Positions 33,024-41,322 of a stretch of 64,000 nucleotides of DNA are shown here, piece by piece. The stretch is from Pseudomonadota bacterium (GTDB taxonomy: Bacteria; Pseudomonadota; Gammaproteobacteria; Burkholderiales; Burkholderiaceae_C). The position numbers and the translations under genes were made by a program. Location of the stretch: contig JAIUOW010000023.1 in NCBI GenBank assembly GCA_020161775.1, positions 27,892-91,891 on the forward strand, in the 5' to 3' direction. The notes beneath the pieces were generated by a model, which worked only from the letters and a program-made list of their open reading frames with translations, ran no database searches and had not been told where the DNA came from. Each line of letters begins with the position of its first letter. Position 1 is the first letter of the stretch.

Positions 33024-33476
33024 ATGCTGGTCAGTGAAAAACTCGCGATGGCAGCGCACCTGCATGTGCTGCTGCGGCGCAAGACGGGCCGTGTGACCGA
33101 CACCGAATGGATGGCGGCAAACGCGGAGTACGCCATGGAGATCGTGCGCTTCGCGCGCGCCAAGGCGCAGGAAGACGGCCACCCCGACCTGGCCGAATGG
33201 GCCGACAAGCTGGAGCGCGCCACGGTGGAGTCCGCTGCCAAAGCCCCGGCCAAGCCGCTGGCGCAGACGGCCATGCAGCTGCTGCGTGACCGTCAGGCTG
33301 CCACGGCGGCCGCGGCGCCCGCGCCGCTGGTGGAGCAACCCGCGCCCGCACCCGAGCACACCGGTGGCTTCCTCAATTCGGTGTTTGGCGAATCGGGCTT
33401 TGCCGATTCCACCCTGGGGCGCGACGCCAAGCCGCGCGACCCCAACGCGCCGCGCTACGTGGGCGGCATCCGTTAA
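33024..33476 (+). CDS. conserved hypothetical protein (150 aa) downstream of amtB
   Basis: I do not recognise a named family. The first 70 residues look helical and soluble (LAMAAHLHVLLRRKTGRVTD; EYAMEIVRFARAKAQ), the middle is Ala/Pro-rich and disordered-looking (residues 75-112), and the end is short and conserved-looking (GGFLNSVFGESGFADSTLGR and PNAPRYVGGIR). There is no membrane segment. The start is well supported by AGGAGG six bases upstream. It follows amtB by 36 bp in the same direction and may be co-transcribed from the nitrogen-controlled promoter. Confidence 0.8.
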   Translation: MLVSEKLAMAAHLHVLLRRKTGRVTDTEWMAANAEYAMEIVRFARAKAQEDGHPDLAEWADKLERATVESAAKAPAKPLAQTAMQLLRDRQAATAAAAPAPLVEQPAPAPEHTGGFLNSVFGESGFADSTLGRDAKPRDPNAPRYVGGIR

Positions 33477-33483
33477 GGCCTGT

Positions 33484-35133
33484 TCAGGCCGCGCGCGCCG
33501 CGGCGCGGATCCAGCCTGCGGCCTTTTCCGCCATCATCAGCGTGGGCGAATTGGTGTTGCCGCTGGTGATGGTGGGCATGGCGCCCGCGTCCACCACGCG
33601 CAGCCCGCCGATCAGGCCGCCTTGCCCGTCGCGCACGCGCATCTGCGAATCGAGCACCGCCATCGGGTCATCGTCCCGGCCCATTTTGGTGGTGCCCACC
33701 GGGTGGAAGATGGTGGTGGCGATGTCGCCAGCCAGACGGGCCAGGTCTTCGTCGCTCTGGAACTGCGTTCCCGGCTTCCATTCCTGGGGCTTGAACTTCG
33801 CCAGCGCCGGCTGCGCCACGATGCGGCGCGTGACGCGCAGCGAATCGGCCGCGACCTTGCGGTCTGCGTCGGTGCTCAGGTAATTGGGCGCGATGGCCGG
33901 CGCATCCTCGAACTTCGCGCTGCGGAGGGTGACCGTGCCCCGGCTCGTGGGGTTGAGGTTGCACACGCTGGCCGTGAACGCGGGCACGGTGTGCAGCGGC
34001 TCGCCAAAGGCGTCCAGGCTCAGCGGCTGCACGTGGTATTCAATGTTGGCGTAAGGCTGGTCGGGCGAGCTGCGCGTGAAGGCGCCCAGCTGCGACGGCG
34101 CCATGCTCATGGGGCCGCTGCGCTTCAGGGCATATTCCAGCCCGATTTTGGCCTTGCCCCACAGCGTGTTGGCCATGGTGTTCAGCGTCGGCACGCCCTG
34201 CACCTTGAACACCGCGCGGATCTGCAGGTGGTCCTGCAGGTTGGCGCCCACGCCGCTCAGGTCGTTCACCACCTCGATGCCGTGCTGGCGCAGCAGCGCC
34301 GCCGGGCCAATGCCCGACAGCTGCAGGATCTGCGGCGAGCCAATGCTGCCCGCGCACAGGATCACCTCGCGCGCGGCGGTGGCGGTGGTCATGCCTGAGC
34401 CGGTCCACACCTGGGCGCCGGTGCAGCGGCGGCTGCCATCGGGCTGCGTTTCAATGATGAGCTTTGCCACCTGCGCCGAAGTCCACATTTCAAAGTTGGG
34501 CCGCGCGTAGCAGATGGGCCGCAGGAAGGCCTTGGCCGTGTTCCAGCGCCAGCCGTTTTTCTGGTTGACCTGGAAGTAGCCCACGCCTTCGTTGTCGCCG
34601 CGGTTGAAATCCTCGCTGTGCGGTATGCCGGCCTGCTGCGCGGCCTGGGCAAACGCGTCCAGGATGTCCCAGCGCAGGCGCTGGCGCTCTACCCGCCATT
34701 CACCGCCCGCGCCGTGCAGGGCGTCGGCGCCCTTGTAGTGGTCTTCGTGGCGCTTGAAGTCGGGCAGGCAGTTGTCCCAGGCCCAGCTGGCGTCGCCGGT
34801 CAGTTGCGCCCACTGGTCGTAGTCGCGCGCCTGGCCGCGCATGTAGATCATGCCGTTGATGCTGCTGCACCCGCCCAGTGTCTTGCCGCGCGGATAGCGC
34901 AGCGTGCGCCCGTTCAGCCCGGCGTCGGGCTCGGTCTGGTACAGCCAGTCGGTGCGCGGGTTGCCAATGCAGTACAGGTAGCCCACGGGAATATGGATCC
35001 AGTGGTAGTCGTCCTTGCGGCCCGCCTCGATCAGCAGCACCCGTTTGCTGGCATCGGCGCTCAGCCGGTTGGCGAGCAGGCAACCTGCCGTGCCGCCACC
35101 AATGATGATGTAGTCGAAGCTTGTCTCGCTCAT
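33484..35133 (-). CDS. GMC-family flavin oxidoreductase (choline dehydrogenase-like)
   Basis: GMC enzymes oxidise alcohols using FAD. The 549-residue product has the N-terminal ADP-binding fold (FDYIIIGGGTAGCLLANRL, residues 6-24), the first GMC signature region YPRGKTLGGCSSINGMIYMR, the second region ILCAGSIGSPQILQLSG and the C-terminal catalytic part with FHPVGTTKMG and GNTNSPTLMMAEKA. It resembles BetA/AlkJ-type dehydrogenases, but betaine-synthesis neighbours are missing, so the alcohol is unknown. Start 35133 (MSETSFDYI) has AAAGAGG upstream; the longer frame runs into the repeat region. Convergent with the amtB operon, 7 bp from the gene before. Confidence 0.92.
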   Translation of the reverse strand: MSETSFDYIIIGGGTAGCLLANRLSADASKRVLLIEAGRKDDYHWIHIPVGYLYCIGNPRTDWLYQTEPDAGLNGRTLRYPRGKTLGGCSSINGMIYMRGQARDYDQWAQLTGDASWAWDNCLPDFKRHEDHYKGADALHGAGGEWRVERQRLRWDILDAFAQAAQQAGIPHSEDFNRGDNEGVGYFQVNQKNGWRWNTAKAFLRPICYARPNFEMWTSAQVAKLIIETQPDGSRRCTGAQVWTGSGMTTATAAREVILCAGSIGSPQILQLSGIGPAALLRQHGIEVVNDLSGVGANLQDHLQIRAVFKVQGVPTLNTMANTLWGKAKIGLEYALKRSGPMSMAPSQLGAFTRSSPDQPYANIEYHVQPLSLDAFGEPLHTVPAFTASVCNLNPTSRGTVTLRSAKFEDAPAIAPNYLSTDADRKVAADSLRVTRRIVAQPALAKFKPQEWKPGTQFQSDEDLARLAGDIATTIFHPVGTTKMGRDDDPMAVLDSQMRVRDGQGGLIGGLRVVDAGAMPTITSGNTNSPTLMMAEKAAGWIRAAARAA

Positions 35134-35201
35134 GCTGCCTCTTTCGTTCTGGTTCTGGCCAGGAGTATTGCTGGCGTTGCTTTCCGTGCCCTTACCTCGC
35201 G

Positions 35202-35442
35202 GCAAAGCCACGCCTGCGGCGCACCGGCCTGGGGGCTTCACTGTGACGGTCGCCTGCGGCGACTCCCCTGTGCTGCTCAGGGTTCGGTCGCACTGCGGAA
35301 CTCGCTACGCGCTGCGCGCTGCGCTCGGACAGCCGCAGTGAGTCAGAGCACGAAGCGCGCTCACGCGCGCCGACACTCACCCTTGCGCTGCTCGGCGTCA
35401 CAGAGGCGCCCCCAGGCCGGTGCGCCGCAGGCGTGGCTTTGC
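35202..35442. repeat. MITE-like palindromic element, 241 bp
   Basis: The ends are 35-bp perfect inverted repeats: 35202-35236 (starting GCAAAGCCACGCCTGCGGCG) and 35408-35442 (its exact complement). After a 4-base mismatch block, CTGTGACG on the left and its complement on the right extend the pairing. The interior is GC-rich with smaller inverted and repeated pieces (GCGCTGCGCGCTGCGC near 35310) and no open frame of note. It fills most of the 373-bp gap between the GMC and mmsA genes. I recall similar text between genes in Comamonadaceae genomes, but no copy elsewhere in this window was found. Confidence 0.8.
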
Positions 35443-35506
35443 AGAGCTATGGCTGGTGCGCCACCGGTGGGCGAACCCCGCGCGTGAAGTAACAGGGCAA
35501 CAAGAT

Positions 35507-37048
35507 TTACTTCGCGGTAGGCATCACAAACTCTGCACCTTTCCCGATACTCTCGGGCCAGCGCTGCATGATCGACTTCTGCTTGGTATAGAACCGCACG
35601 CCTTCCTCGCCATACGCGTGCATGTCGCCAAATAGCGATTTCTTCCACCCGCCAAAGCCGTGCCACGCCATGGGCACCGGGATCGGCACGTTGATGCCCA
35701 CCATGCCAACCTGGATGTGGCGTGAGAATTCGCGCGCCACATTGCCGTCACGCGTGAAGCAGCTCACGCCGTTGCCGAACTCGTGCGCGTTGATCAGGTT
35801 GACCGCTTCCTTCAGGTCGTGCACGCGCACGCAGGACAGCACGGGGCCGAAGATCTCTTCCTTGTAGATTTTCATGTCCGGCGTCACGTGGTCGAACAGT
35901 GCGCCGCCCAGCCAGAAACCGTTGTCGCAGCCCTTGCCGGCGCTCGCGCCCTTGAAGTCACGGCCGTCCACGACCAGCTTCGCGCCTTCCTTCACGCCCT
36001 GCTCGATGTAGCCGGTGATGCGCTGGTACGCCGCGCTGGTCACGATGGGGCCCATCTCGGCGTCCAGCTCGGTGCCGTTTTTCACCTTGAGCGTTTTGGC
36101 GCGCTCGGCCAGCATGGGCACCAGTTTGTCGGCCACGTCGCCCACCATCACCGCCACGCTGATGGCCATGCAGCGCTCGCCGGCGGAGCCGTAGGCGCTG
36201 CCGATCAGCGCGTCCACCGTCTGCTCCAGGTCGGCGTCGGGCATCACCACCATGTGGTTCTTGGCGCCGCCCAGGGCCTGCACGCGTTTGCCATGCCTGG
36301 CGCCGGTCTCGTAGATGTAGTTGGCAATCGGCGTGGAGCCCACGAAGCTCACGGCCTTCACGTCCGGGTGCACCAGCAGCGCGTCCACCGCTTCCTTGTC
36401 GCCCTGCACCACGTTGAACACGCCGTCGGGCAGGCCCGCGCGCTTGAGCAGGTCGGCCATCATCAGGCTGGCACTGGGGTCGATCGGGCTGGGCTTGAGC
36501 ACGAAGGTGTTGCCCGCGGCAATCGCCACCGGGTACATCCACATCGGCACCATCACGGGGAAATTGAACGGCGTGATGCCGGCCACCACGCCCAGCGGCT
36601 GGCGCAGCGTCCAGTTGTCGATGCCGGTGGAGACCTGGTCGGTGTAGTCGCCCTTGAGCAGCTGCGGGATGCCGCAGGCAAATTCGACGATGTCGATGCC
36701 GCGCGTGACCTCGCCCTGCGCATCGGTGAACACCTTGCCGTGCTCGGCGGTGATGGCGTGCGCCAGCGCATCGCGCTCCTGGTTCAGCAGCTCCAGGAAC
36801 TTGAACAGCACGCGCGCGCGGCGGATCGGCGGCGTGTCGGCCCAGGCCGGGAAGGCCGCCTGCGCGGCGGCCACGGCGGCGGACACCTCGGCGTTGTTGG
36901 CCAGCGCGACCTGGCCGGTCACGGCGCCGGTGGCGGGGTTGAACACGTCGGCGCGGCGGCCGCTCTGGCCGGGCACCACGCGCCCGTTGATCCAGTGTTC
37001 GATGGAGGCCACGGCAGCAGCGGGGCGGGACAGGTCGGGGGCGTTCAT
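35507..37048 (-). CDS. mmsA: CoA-acylating methylmalonate-semialdehyde dehydrogenase
   Basis: MmsA converts (methyl)malonate semialdehyde to propionyl- or acetyl-CoA with NAD, in valine, inositol and pyrimidine breakdown. The 513-residue product matches the family in length and motifs: [20 protein letters not shown] (NAD and active-site region), [16 protein letters not shown], the catalytic Cys in [14 protein letters not shown], the [16 protein letters not shown] segment and C-terminal [11 protein letters not shown]. Start 37048 has AAGGAAC upstream. It is divergent from a LysR-type gene with a dyad between them, so it is probably under that regulator. No mmsB is adjacent. Confidence 0.95.
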   Translation of the reverse strand: MNAPDLSRPAAAVASIEHWINGRVVPGQSGRRADVFNPATGAVTGQVALANNAEVSAAVAAAQAAFPAWADTPPIRRARVLFKFLELLNQERDALAHAITAEHGKVFTDAQGEVTRGIDIVEFACGIPQLLKGDYTDQVSTGIDNWTLRQPLGVVAGITPFNFPVMVPMWMYPVAIAAGNTFVLKPSPIDPSASLMMADLLKRAGLPDGVFNVVQGDKEAVDALLVHPDVKAVSFVGSTPIANYIYETGARHGKRVQALGGAKNHMVVMPDADLEQTVDALIGSAYGSAGERCMAISVAVMVGDVADKLVPMLAERAKTLKVKNGTELDAEMGPIVTSAAYQRITGYIEQGVKEGAKLVVDGRDFKGASAGKGCDNGFWLGGALFDHVTPDMKIYKEEIFGPVLSCVRVHDLKEAVNLINAHEFGNGVSCFTRDGNVAREFSRHIQVGMVGINVPIPVPMAWHGFGGWKKSLFGDMHAYGEEGVRFYTKQKSIMQRWPESIGKGAEFVMPTAK

Positions 37049-37143
37049 GAGGGGTTCCTTGAGGCTTGTGTTGCGCGTATGCGATGCGAGGCAGCCAGTC
37101 TATGCCCGGGGCGCCGCTTTGGAAAGACGGATTTCCTGATTAC

Positions 37144-37165
37144 ATTGTTCATCCAGACGAACAAT
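37144..37165. promoter_or_regulatory. dyad between mmsA and its LysR gene
   Basis: ATTGTTC (37144-37150) and GAACAAT (37159-37165) are perfect inverted repeats; over the whole 22 bp, 18 positions are self-complementary. It lies 12 bp before the LysR start (37177), within the divergent 128-bp region, where a LysR-type protein would bind to control mmsA and itself. Confidence 0.65.
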
Positions 37166-37176
37166 CCGGAGCGGCC

Positions 37177-38118
37177 ATGGCTACTGCGTTTTCCGACCTT
37201 CACCTGCTGAGCGTGCTGGCGCAGACGCGCAGCTACACCCAGGCTGCGCGGCGCCTGGGCATCTCCAAGGCATCGGCCAGCACCCGCATCGGCGATCTGG
37301 AGCGCGCCGCGGGTGTGCCGCTGGTGCGGCGCACCACGCGATCGGTGGGCCTGACTGAGGCGGGTCTGCAGCTGGTGTCTGAAACGCAAGCTGCGTTCGA
37401 GCGCATCGAGCAGAGCTTTGCCGGCGTGCGCGACCTGGCCGGCTCGCCGCGCGGGCTGGTGCGGGTGACCGCGCCCGTGGCGCTGGGGCGCCAGCATGTG
37501 GCGCCCACGCTGACTGCTTTCCTCAAGCGCTACCCCGAAATCCGCATCGAGCTGGACCTGAGCGACCGTTTCGTCAACCTGGCGCAGGAGGGGTTTGACC
37601 TGGCCATCCGCCACACCCAGGCGCCGCCCGACACGCATGTGGCCTGGGAACTGTGCGTGTCACGCTCGCTGCTGGTGGCAAGCCCGGCCTACCTGCGCCA
37701 GCACGGCACGCCGGACCATCCGTCGCAGTTGGCGGCCCACCAGTGCCTGCTGTACCTGCGTGACGGCGGCAGCCAGAGCTGGTCGTTTGTGCGCGAGGGC
37801 GCGCGCAAAAGCCCCGAGCAGGTCGTGGTGCCGGTGAACGGTCCGCTGCGCGCCAACAACAGCGAGGTGCTGCGCGAGGCCGTGCTCGGTGGCTTGGGGC
37901 TGGGCCTGCTGCCCGACTTCAGCGCGGCGGCACACCTGGACCCGCGGCGGCTGGTTCAGGTGCTGCCGCGCTGGCGCCCGCAGGGCTTCTTTGGCGACCG
38001 GCTGTACGCCATCCGCCCCTGGGCGCCCCAGGTGCCCCGCGCCGTGCAATGCCTGGTGGATCACCTGCGTGAATGCTTTCGTTCAGGTTTCGAATTGCCG
38101 GTGGCTGGGCGACAATGA
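37177..38118 (+). CDS. LysR-family transcriptional regulator, divergent from mmsA
   Basis: The 313-residue protein has the N-terminal winged helix (about residues 3-62: DLHLLSVLAQTRSYTQAARR LGISKASASTRIGDLE) and a C-terminal periplasmic-binding-like effector domain (RVTAPVALGRQHVAPTLTAF, DLAIRHTQAPPDT, LGGLGLGLLPDFSA). The pattern, with RTTRSVGLTEAG, is the CrgA/DsdC-like subgroup. The start at 37177 (MATAFSDLH) has GGAG upstream; the earlier in-frame starts overlap the operator. Likely regulator of mmsA. Confidence 0.93.
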   Translation: MATAFSDLHLLSVLAQTRSYTQAARRLGISKASASTRIGDLERAAGVPLVRRTTRSVGLTEAGLQLVSETQAAFERIEQSFAGVRDLAGSPRGLVRVTAPVALGRQHVAPTLTAFLKRYPEIRIELDLSDRFVNLAQEGFDLAIRHTQAPPDTHVAWELCVSRSLLVASPAYLRQHGTPDHPSQLAAHQCLLYLRDGGSQSWSFVREGARKSPEQVVVPVNGPLRANNSEVLREAVLGGLGLGLLPDFSAAAHLDPRRLVQVLPRWRPQGFFGDRLYAIRPWAPQVPRAVQCLVDHLRECFRSGFELPVAGRQ

Positions 38119-38124
38119 CCGCTC

Positions 38125-38163
38125 AAAAAAAGGCGGCTCGCCATGCTGTGGCGCGAGCCCGCC
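38125..38163 (-). terminator. leftward intrinsic terminator between lysR and the DUF11 gene
   Basis: GGCGGCTCGC (38132-38141) pairs with GCGAGCCCGCC (38153-38163) with one bulged base; seven A residues at 38125-38131 become a T-tract on the minus strand. No minus-strand gene lies upstream of it, so its function would be to stop antisense transcription from the DUF11 gene region. Confidence 0.6.
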
Positions 38164-38181
38164 AGAACAAAGTAGTCACTG

Positions 38182-41100
38182 ATGTCGATGGGAAAAATGA
38201 GCGTAGGCCGATGGCTGCGTGCGGCTGTGCTGCTCGCTGCCGCTACGCTTTGCGCCGCCACCACGGTGCTGCACGCGCAGGTGTGCGGCGTGCCCGGCCG
38301 CCAGGGGCTGGTCACCACGGCCAGCCTGGCGCCCAACTCCTATTACGCCGGCACCGGCAGCCCGTCGGCGGGCAGCAGCGCCATCACCCTGGCCACGGGC
38401 AGCAACGCCACGCGCGGCGTGGCCACCAACCTGCTGGCGGGCGACCTGGTGCTCATCATCCAGATGCAGGACTCCAGCGGCACGCTGGAAGGCAACTACG
38501 AGTACGCGGTGGTCACCGTGGGCGGCGGCGCGGGCGCAACCATCCAGCTGGGCAGCCCGCTGGTCAATTCGTATGCCCAGAGCGTGTCGGCCGGCACGGT
38601 GCGCACCTACCAGGTCGTGCGCGTGCCGCAATACTCGGCCGCCACCCTTTCGGGCACGGTCGACGTGCTGCCCTGGTATGTGGACCCCACGACCGGCTTT
38701 GGCACCGGCGGCGTGTATGCGGTGGACGCCGCGGGCACGCTCACGATGAACGGCGTGACCATCAATGCGCTGGGCAAGGGCTTTCGCGGCGGCCGGGGTG
38801 TCAACAGCACGCAGAACCGCGCGGGTGGCACCCCCTTTGACGCCAGCTACACCTGCACGCCCGCCACCCTGAACGGCGCCTTCAAGGGCGAGGGCACCGA
38901 AGGCATTCCCCAGCAGGTCTTTGGCTATGCCATTGCGGGCACGACGGGCGGCACGCTGACCTATGACGCCGCCGGCCAGCTGTTCAACGCAGGCCAGGGC
39001 TACCCGGGCGGCTCCTGCGGGCAGGGTGCGCAGGGCAATGCGGGCGGCGGGGGCAATGACGGCATCCCGGCCACGCAGACCAATGGCTACAACTCCGGCG
39101 GCGGGGGTGGCGGCAACGCGGGTGCGGGCGGCATTGGCGGCAATTCGTGGAACGGCGGCAACAACACCACGGTGGCCGACAACAACCCCACCTCGGCCGC
39201 CAACTCCGGCCTGGGGGGCTTTGATGCCGGCGGGCGTGGTGGCACCGGCCTGTCGCCCAATGTCACGGCCAAGGTTTTTCTGGGCGGCGGCGGCGGCGCG
39301 GGGGGCTCCAATAACGGCACTGCGGATGCCATTACGGCCTTTCCGCCGACCGACGTGGCCACGGCCAATGGCGGCTCCGGTTCGCTCACTTCGTCGGGTG
39401 CGCCGGGCGGCGGCATCGTGCTGATCCGCGCGGGGGCGCTGGTGGTCAGTTCGGCCAGCACCATCAATGCCCAGGGCATCCGCTCGTACAACAAGAACCC
39501 CGTGGCCGCGACCGATGCCGCCGGCGGCGGCGGTGGCGGCGGCACCGTGGTGATCGACACGCCCGGCACCGGTGCCGTTGCCAACCTGACCATCAACGCG
39601 TTTGGCGGCATTGGCGGCAACTCCAATTACTTCAACCACGGGCCGGGCGGCGGCGGCGGGGGTGGCTACGTGGCCACCAGCTTCACCGGTGCGACCATCA
39701 ACGTGACCGGCGGCGTAGCCGGCACCGATGGCTGCTGCGGCGGCACGGCCGGCAACCTGAGCTCGAAGAATTACCGCGCCGCTGCCGGTGCCGATGGCAC
39801 CGCCCTGACCGGCAGCGCCGGTGTGCTGCCGCCGGGCTCTGGCGCCAGCGCGCGCTGCCTGCCCAACCTCAGCGTCACCAAGACGGCCAACACGCCGCTC
39901 ATCACCACCACCACGGGTGCCACGGCGTCCTACACCATCAACGTGCGCAACACCGGCGGCGCGGCCACCAATGTGTTCCTGTTCGACGCCAGCCTGCCGC
40001 CAGGCTGGGTGTACCGCACGGCCACGCCAGCCACGACCTATGCCTATTCGCCCGCGCCTCCGCTGGCCGGTGGCGCCTTTGCGGCCGGCGCGGAAAACGT
40101 CACGGCGGCAACGGTGGCCCTGCCGCCGGCTTTGCCCATCAACACGCTGGCCACGGTCAACTCGGTGACGGCGGTGGTGCTGCGCGCCAACGCCGCGGCG
40201 CCAGGCCGTGTGTCCACCGCGGGGCAGGGCAGCGTCACCTTTGGCAGCTTCTTCGTGCCGCAAAACGGCAGCATCAGCGTGACCTTCGGCGTGACCATTC
40301 CCAACACCGCCACCGTGGGCACGTACCACAACCCGGCGGGTGCGATCTTCCTGGACCCGACGCGCAATGCGGCCGGCGGGCGCATGGTGGCCATGGCCAC
40401 CAACGTGAATGCCAACCGCAGCACGCGGTCCTATTCATCCAACACCAGCTTCCAGAGCGGTGGCACCACCACCATCCCTGGCAGCCACCACAGCGGCCTG
40501 GTGGCCGGGCCCGACACCGACGACGTGGTGCTGCTGGCCGACCTGAGCATCACCAAGACGGCGCCCGCCACGGCGGCCGTGGGCAGCACCTTCAGCTACA
40601 CGCTCACGCCGCGCAACAATGGCCGGGCGCTGGGCACCTACACCTTTGCGCAGACCCAGGCCACGCCCCTGGCTGATGGCGCGGCGGTGGGCGCCGCCAT
40701 TGGCGCCGCGCCGCTGACGCTGACCGACACGCTGCCCGATGGCATGCGCATGACCACCACCTTCACAGGTACCGGCTGGACTTGCAGTGGCACGGCCACG
40801 GCGGTGTGCACCTTGCCGGCGGCCACCGCATTCCCGCGGGCGGCGGCGACCAACTTCCCCACGCTGTCAGGCGTGGTGTCACCGATCTGCGGCGACTCCG
40901 GCGTCAAGGTCAACACGGTGCAGATCCAGCAGGCCACCGGCGCCCTGATCACCGGCAACAACACCGCCACGGTGACCACCACCATCTCGCCGGCCTGCGC
41001 GACGGCTACGCTGACGGTCAGCAAGAACAGCTCGCCAACGGGGTCGCTGCTGGCTGCGTCAACGGTGAGCTACACGCTCACGGTGGCCAACCTGGGGCCT

Positions 41101-41322
41101 TCGGCCGCGCCGGGGACCGTGGTGACCGACCAGCCCGGCGCGGGGCTGAACTGCACCGCCGGCACCGTGAGCTGCACCGTGCTGGCGGGCACGGCGTCAT
41201 GCCCGGCGTCGCCCACGGTGGCGGCCCTGACCAGCACCGGGCTGACCCTCACGCCCACCTTCAGCGCCAATTCAACCGTGGCCTTTGTCGTGACCTGCGG
41301 CGTTACCGCGACAGGTCTGTAG
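38182..41322 (+). CDS. secreted glycine-rich DUF11-repeat protein
   Basis: The 1046-residue protein has a signal peptide (RWLRAAVLLAAATLCAATTV, cleaved near AHAQ). A beta-rich part up to about 260 is followed by a long Gly/Asn-rich segment (about 280-530), rich in GGGGGG and GGIGG runs. Three DUF11-type domains follow, starting near residues 561 (NLSVTKTANT), 786 (DLSITKTAPA) and 943 (TLTVSKNSSP). DUF11 proteins are usually surface or matrix proteins. The last domain ends at VTATGL without a sorting signal or barrel, and the stop overlaps the convergent gene by 20 bp. Start is uncertain among Met codons at 38182, 38188 and 38197. Confidence 0.85.
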   Translation: MSMGKMSVGRWLRAAVLLAAATLCAATTVLHAQVCGVPGRQGLVTTASLAPNSYYAGTGSPSAGSSAITLATGSNATRGVATNLLAGDLVLIIQMQDSSGTLEGNYEYAVVTVGGGAGATIQLGSPLVNSYAQSVSAGTVRTYQVVRVPQYSAATLSGTVDVLPWYVDPTTGFGTGGVYAVDAAGTLTMNGVTINALGKGFRGGRGVNSTQNRAGGTPFDASYTCTPATLNGAFKGEGTEGIPQQVFGYAIAGTTGGTLTYDAAGQLFNAGQGYPGGSCGQGAQGNAGGGGNDGIPATQTNGYNSGGGGGGNAGAGGIGGNSWNGGNNTTVADNNPTSAANSGLGGFDAGGRGGTGLSPNVTAKVFLGGGGGAGGSNNGTADAITAFPPTDVATANGGSGSLTSSGAPGGGIVLIRAGALVVSSASTINAQGIRSYNKNPVAATDAAGGGGGGGTVVIDTPGTGAVANLTINAFGGIGGNSNYFNHGPGGGGGGGYVATSFTGATINVTGGVAGTDGCCGGTAGNLSSKNYRAAAGADGTALTGSAGVLPPGSGASARCLPNLSVTKTANTPLITTTTGATASYTINVRNTGGAATNVFLFDASLPPGWVYRTATPATTYAYSPAPPLAGGAFAAGAENVTAATVALPPALPINTLATVNSVTAVVLRANAAAPGRVSTAGQGSVTFGSFFVPQNGSISVTFGVTIPNTATVGTYHNPAGAIFLDPTRNAAGGRMVAMATNVNANRSTRSYSSNTSFQSGGTTTIPGSHHSGLVAGPDTDDVVLLADLSITKTAPATAAVGSTFSYTLTPRNNGRALGTYTFAQTQATPLADGAAVGAAIGAAPLTLTDTLPDGMRMTTTFTGTGWTCSGTATAVCTLPAATAFPRAAATNFPTLSGVVSPICGDSGVKVNTVQIQQATGALITGNNTATVTTTISPACATATLTVSKNSSPTGSLLAASTVSYTLTVANLGPSAAPGTVVTDQPGAGLNCTAGTVSCTVLAGTASCPASPTVAALTSTGLTLTPTFSANSTVAFVVTCGVTATGL

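Noticed and set aside
38176-40329. Open frame of 717 codons opposite the DUF11 gene.
   Set aside because: Low-complexity G/A/R/V text produced by the complement of Gly/Ala/Thr-rich codons.
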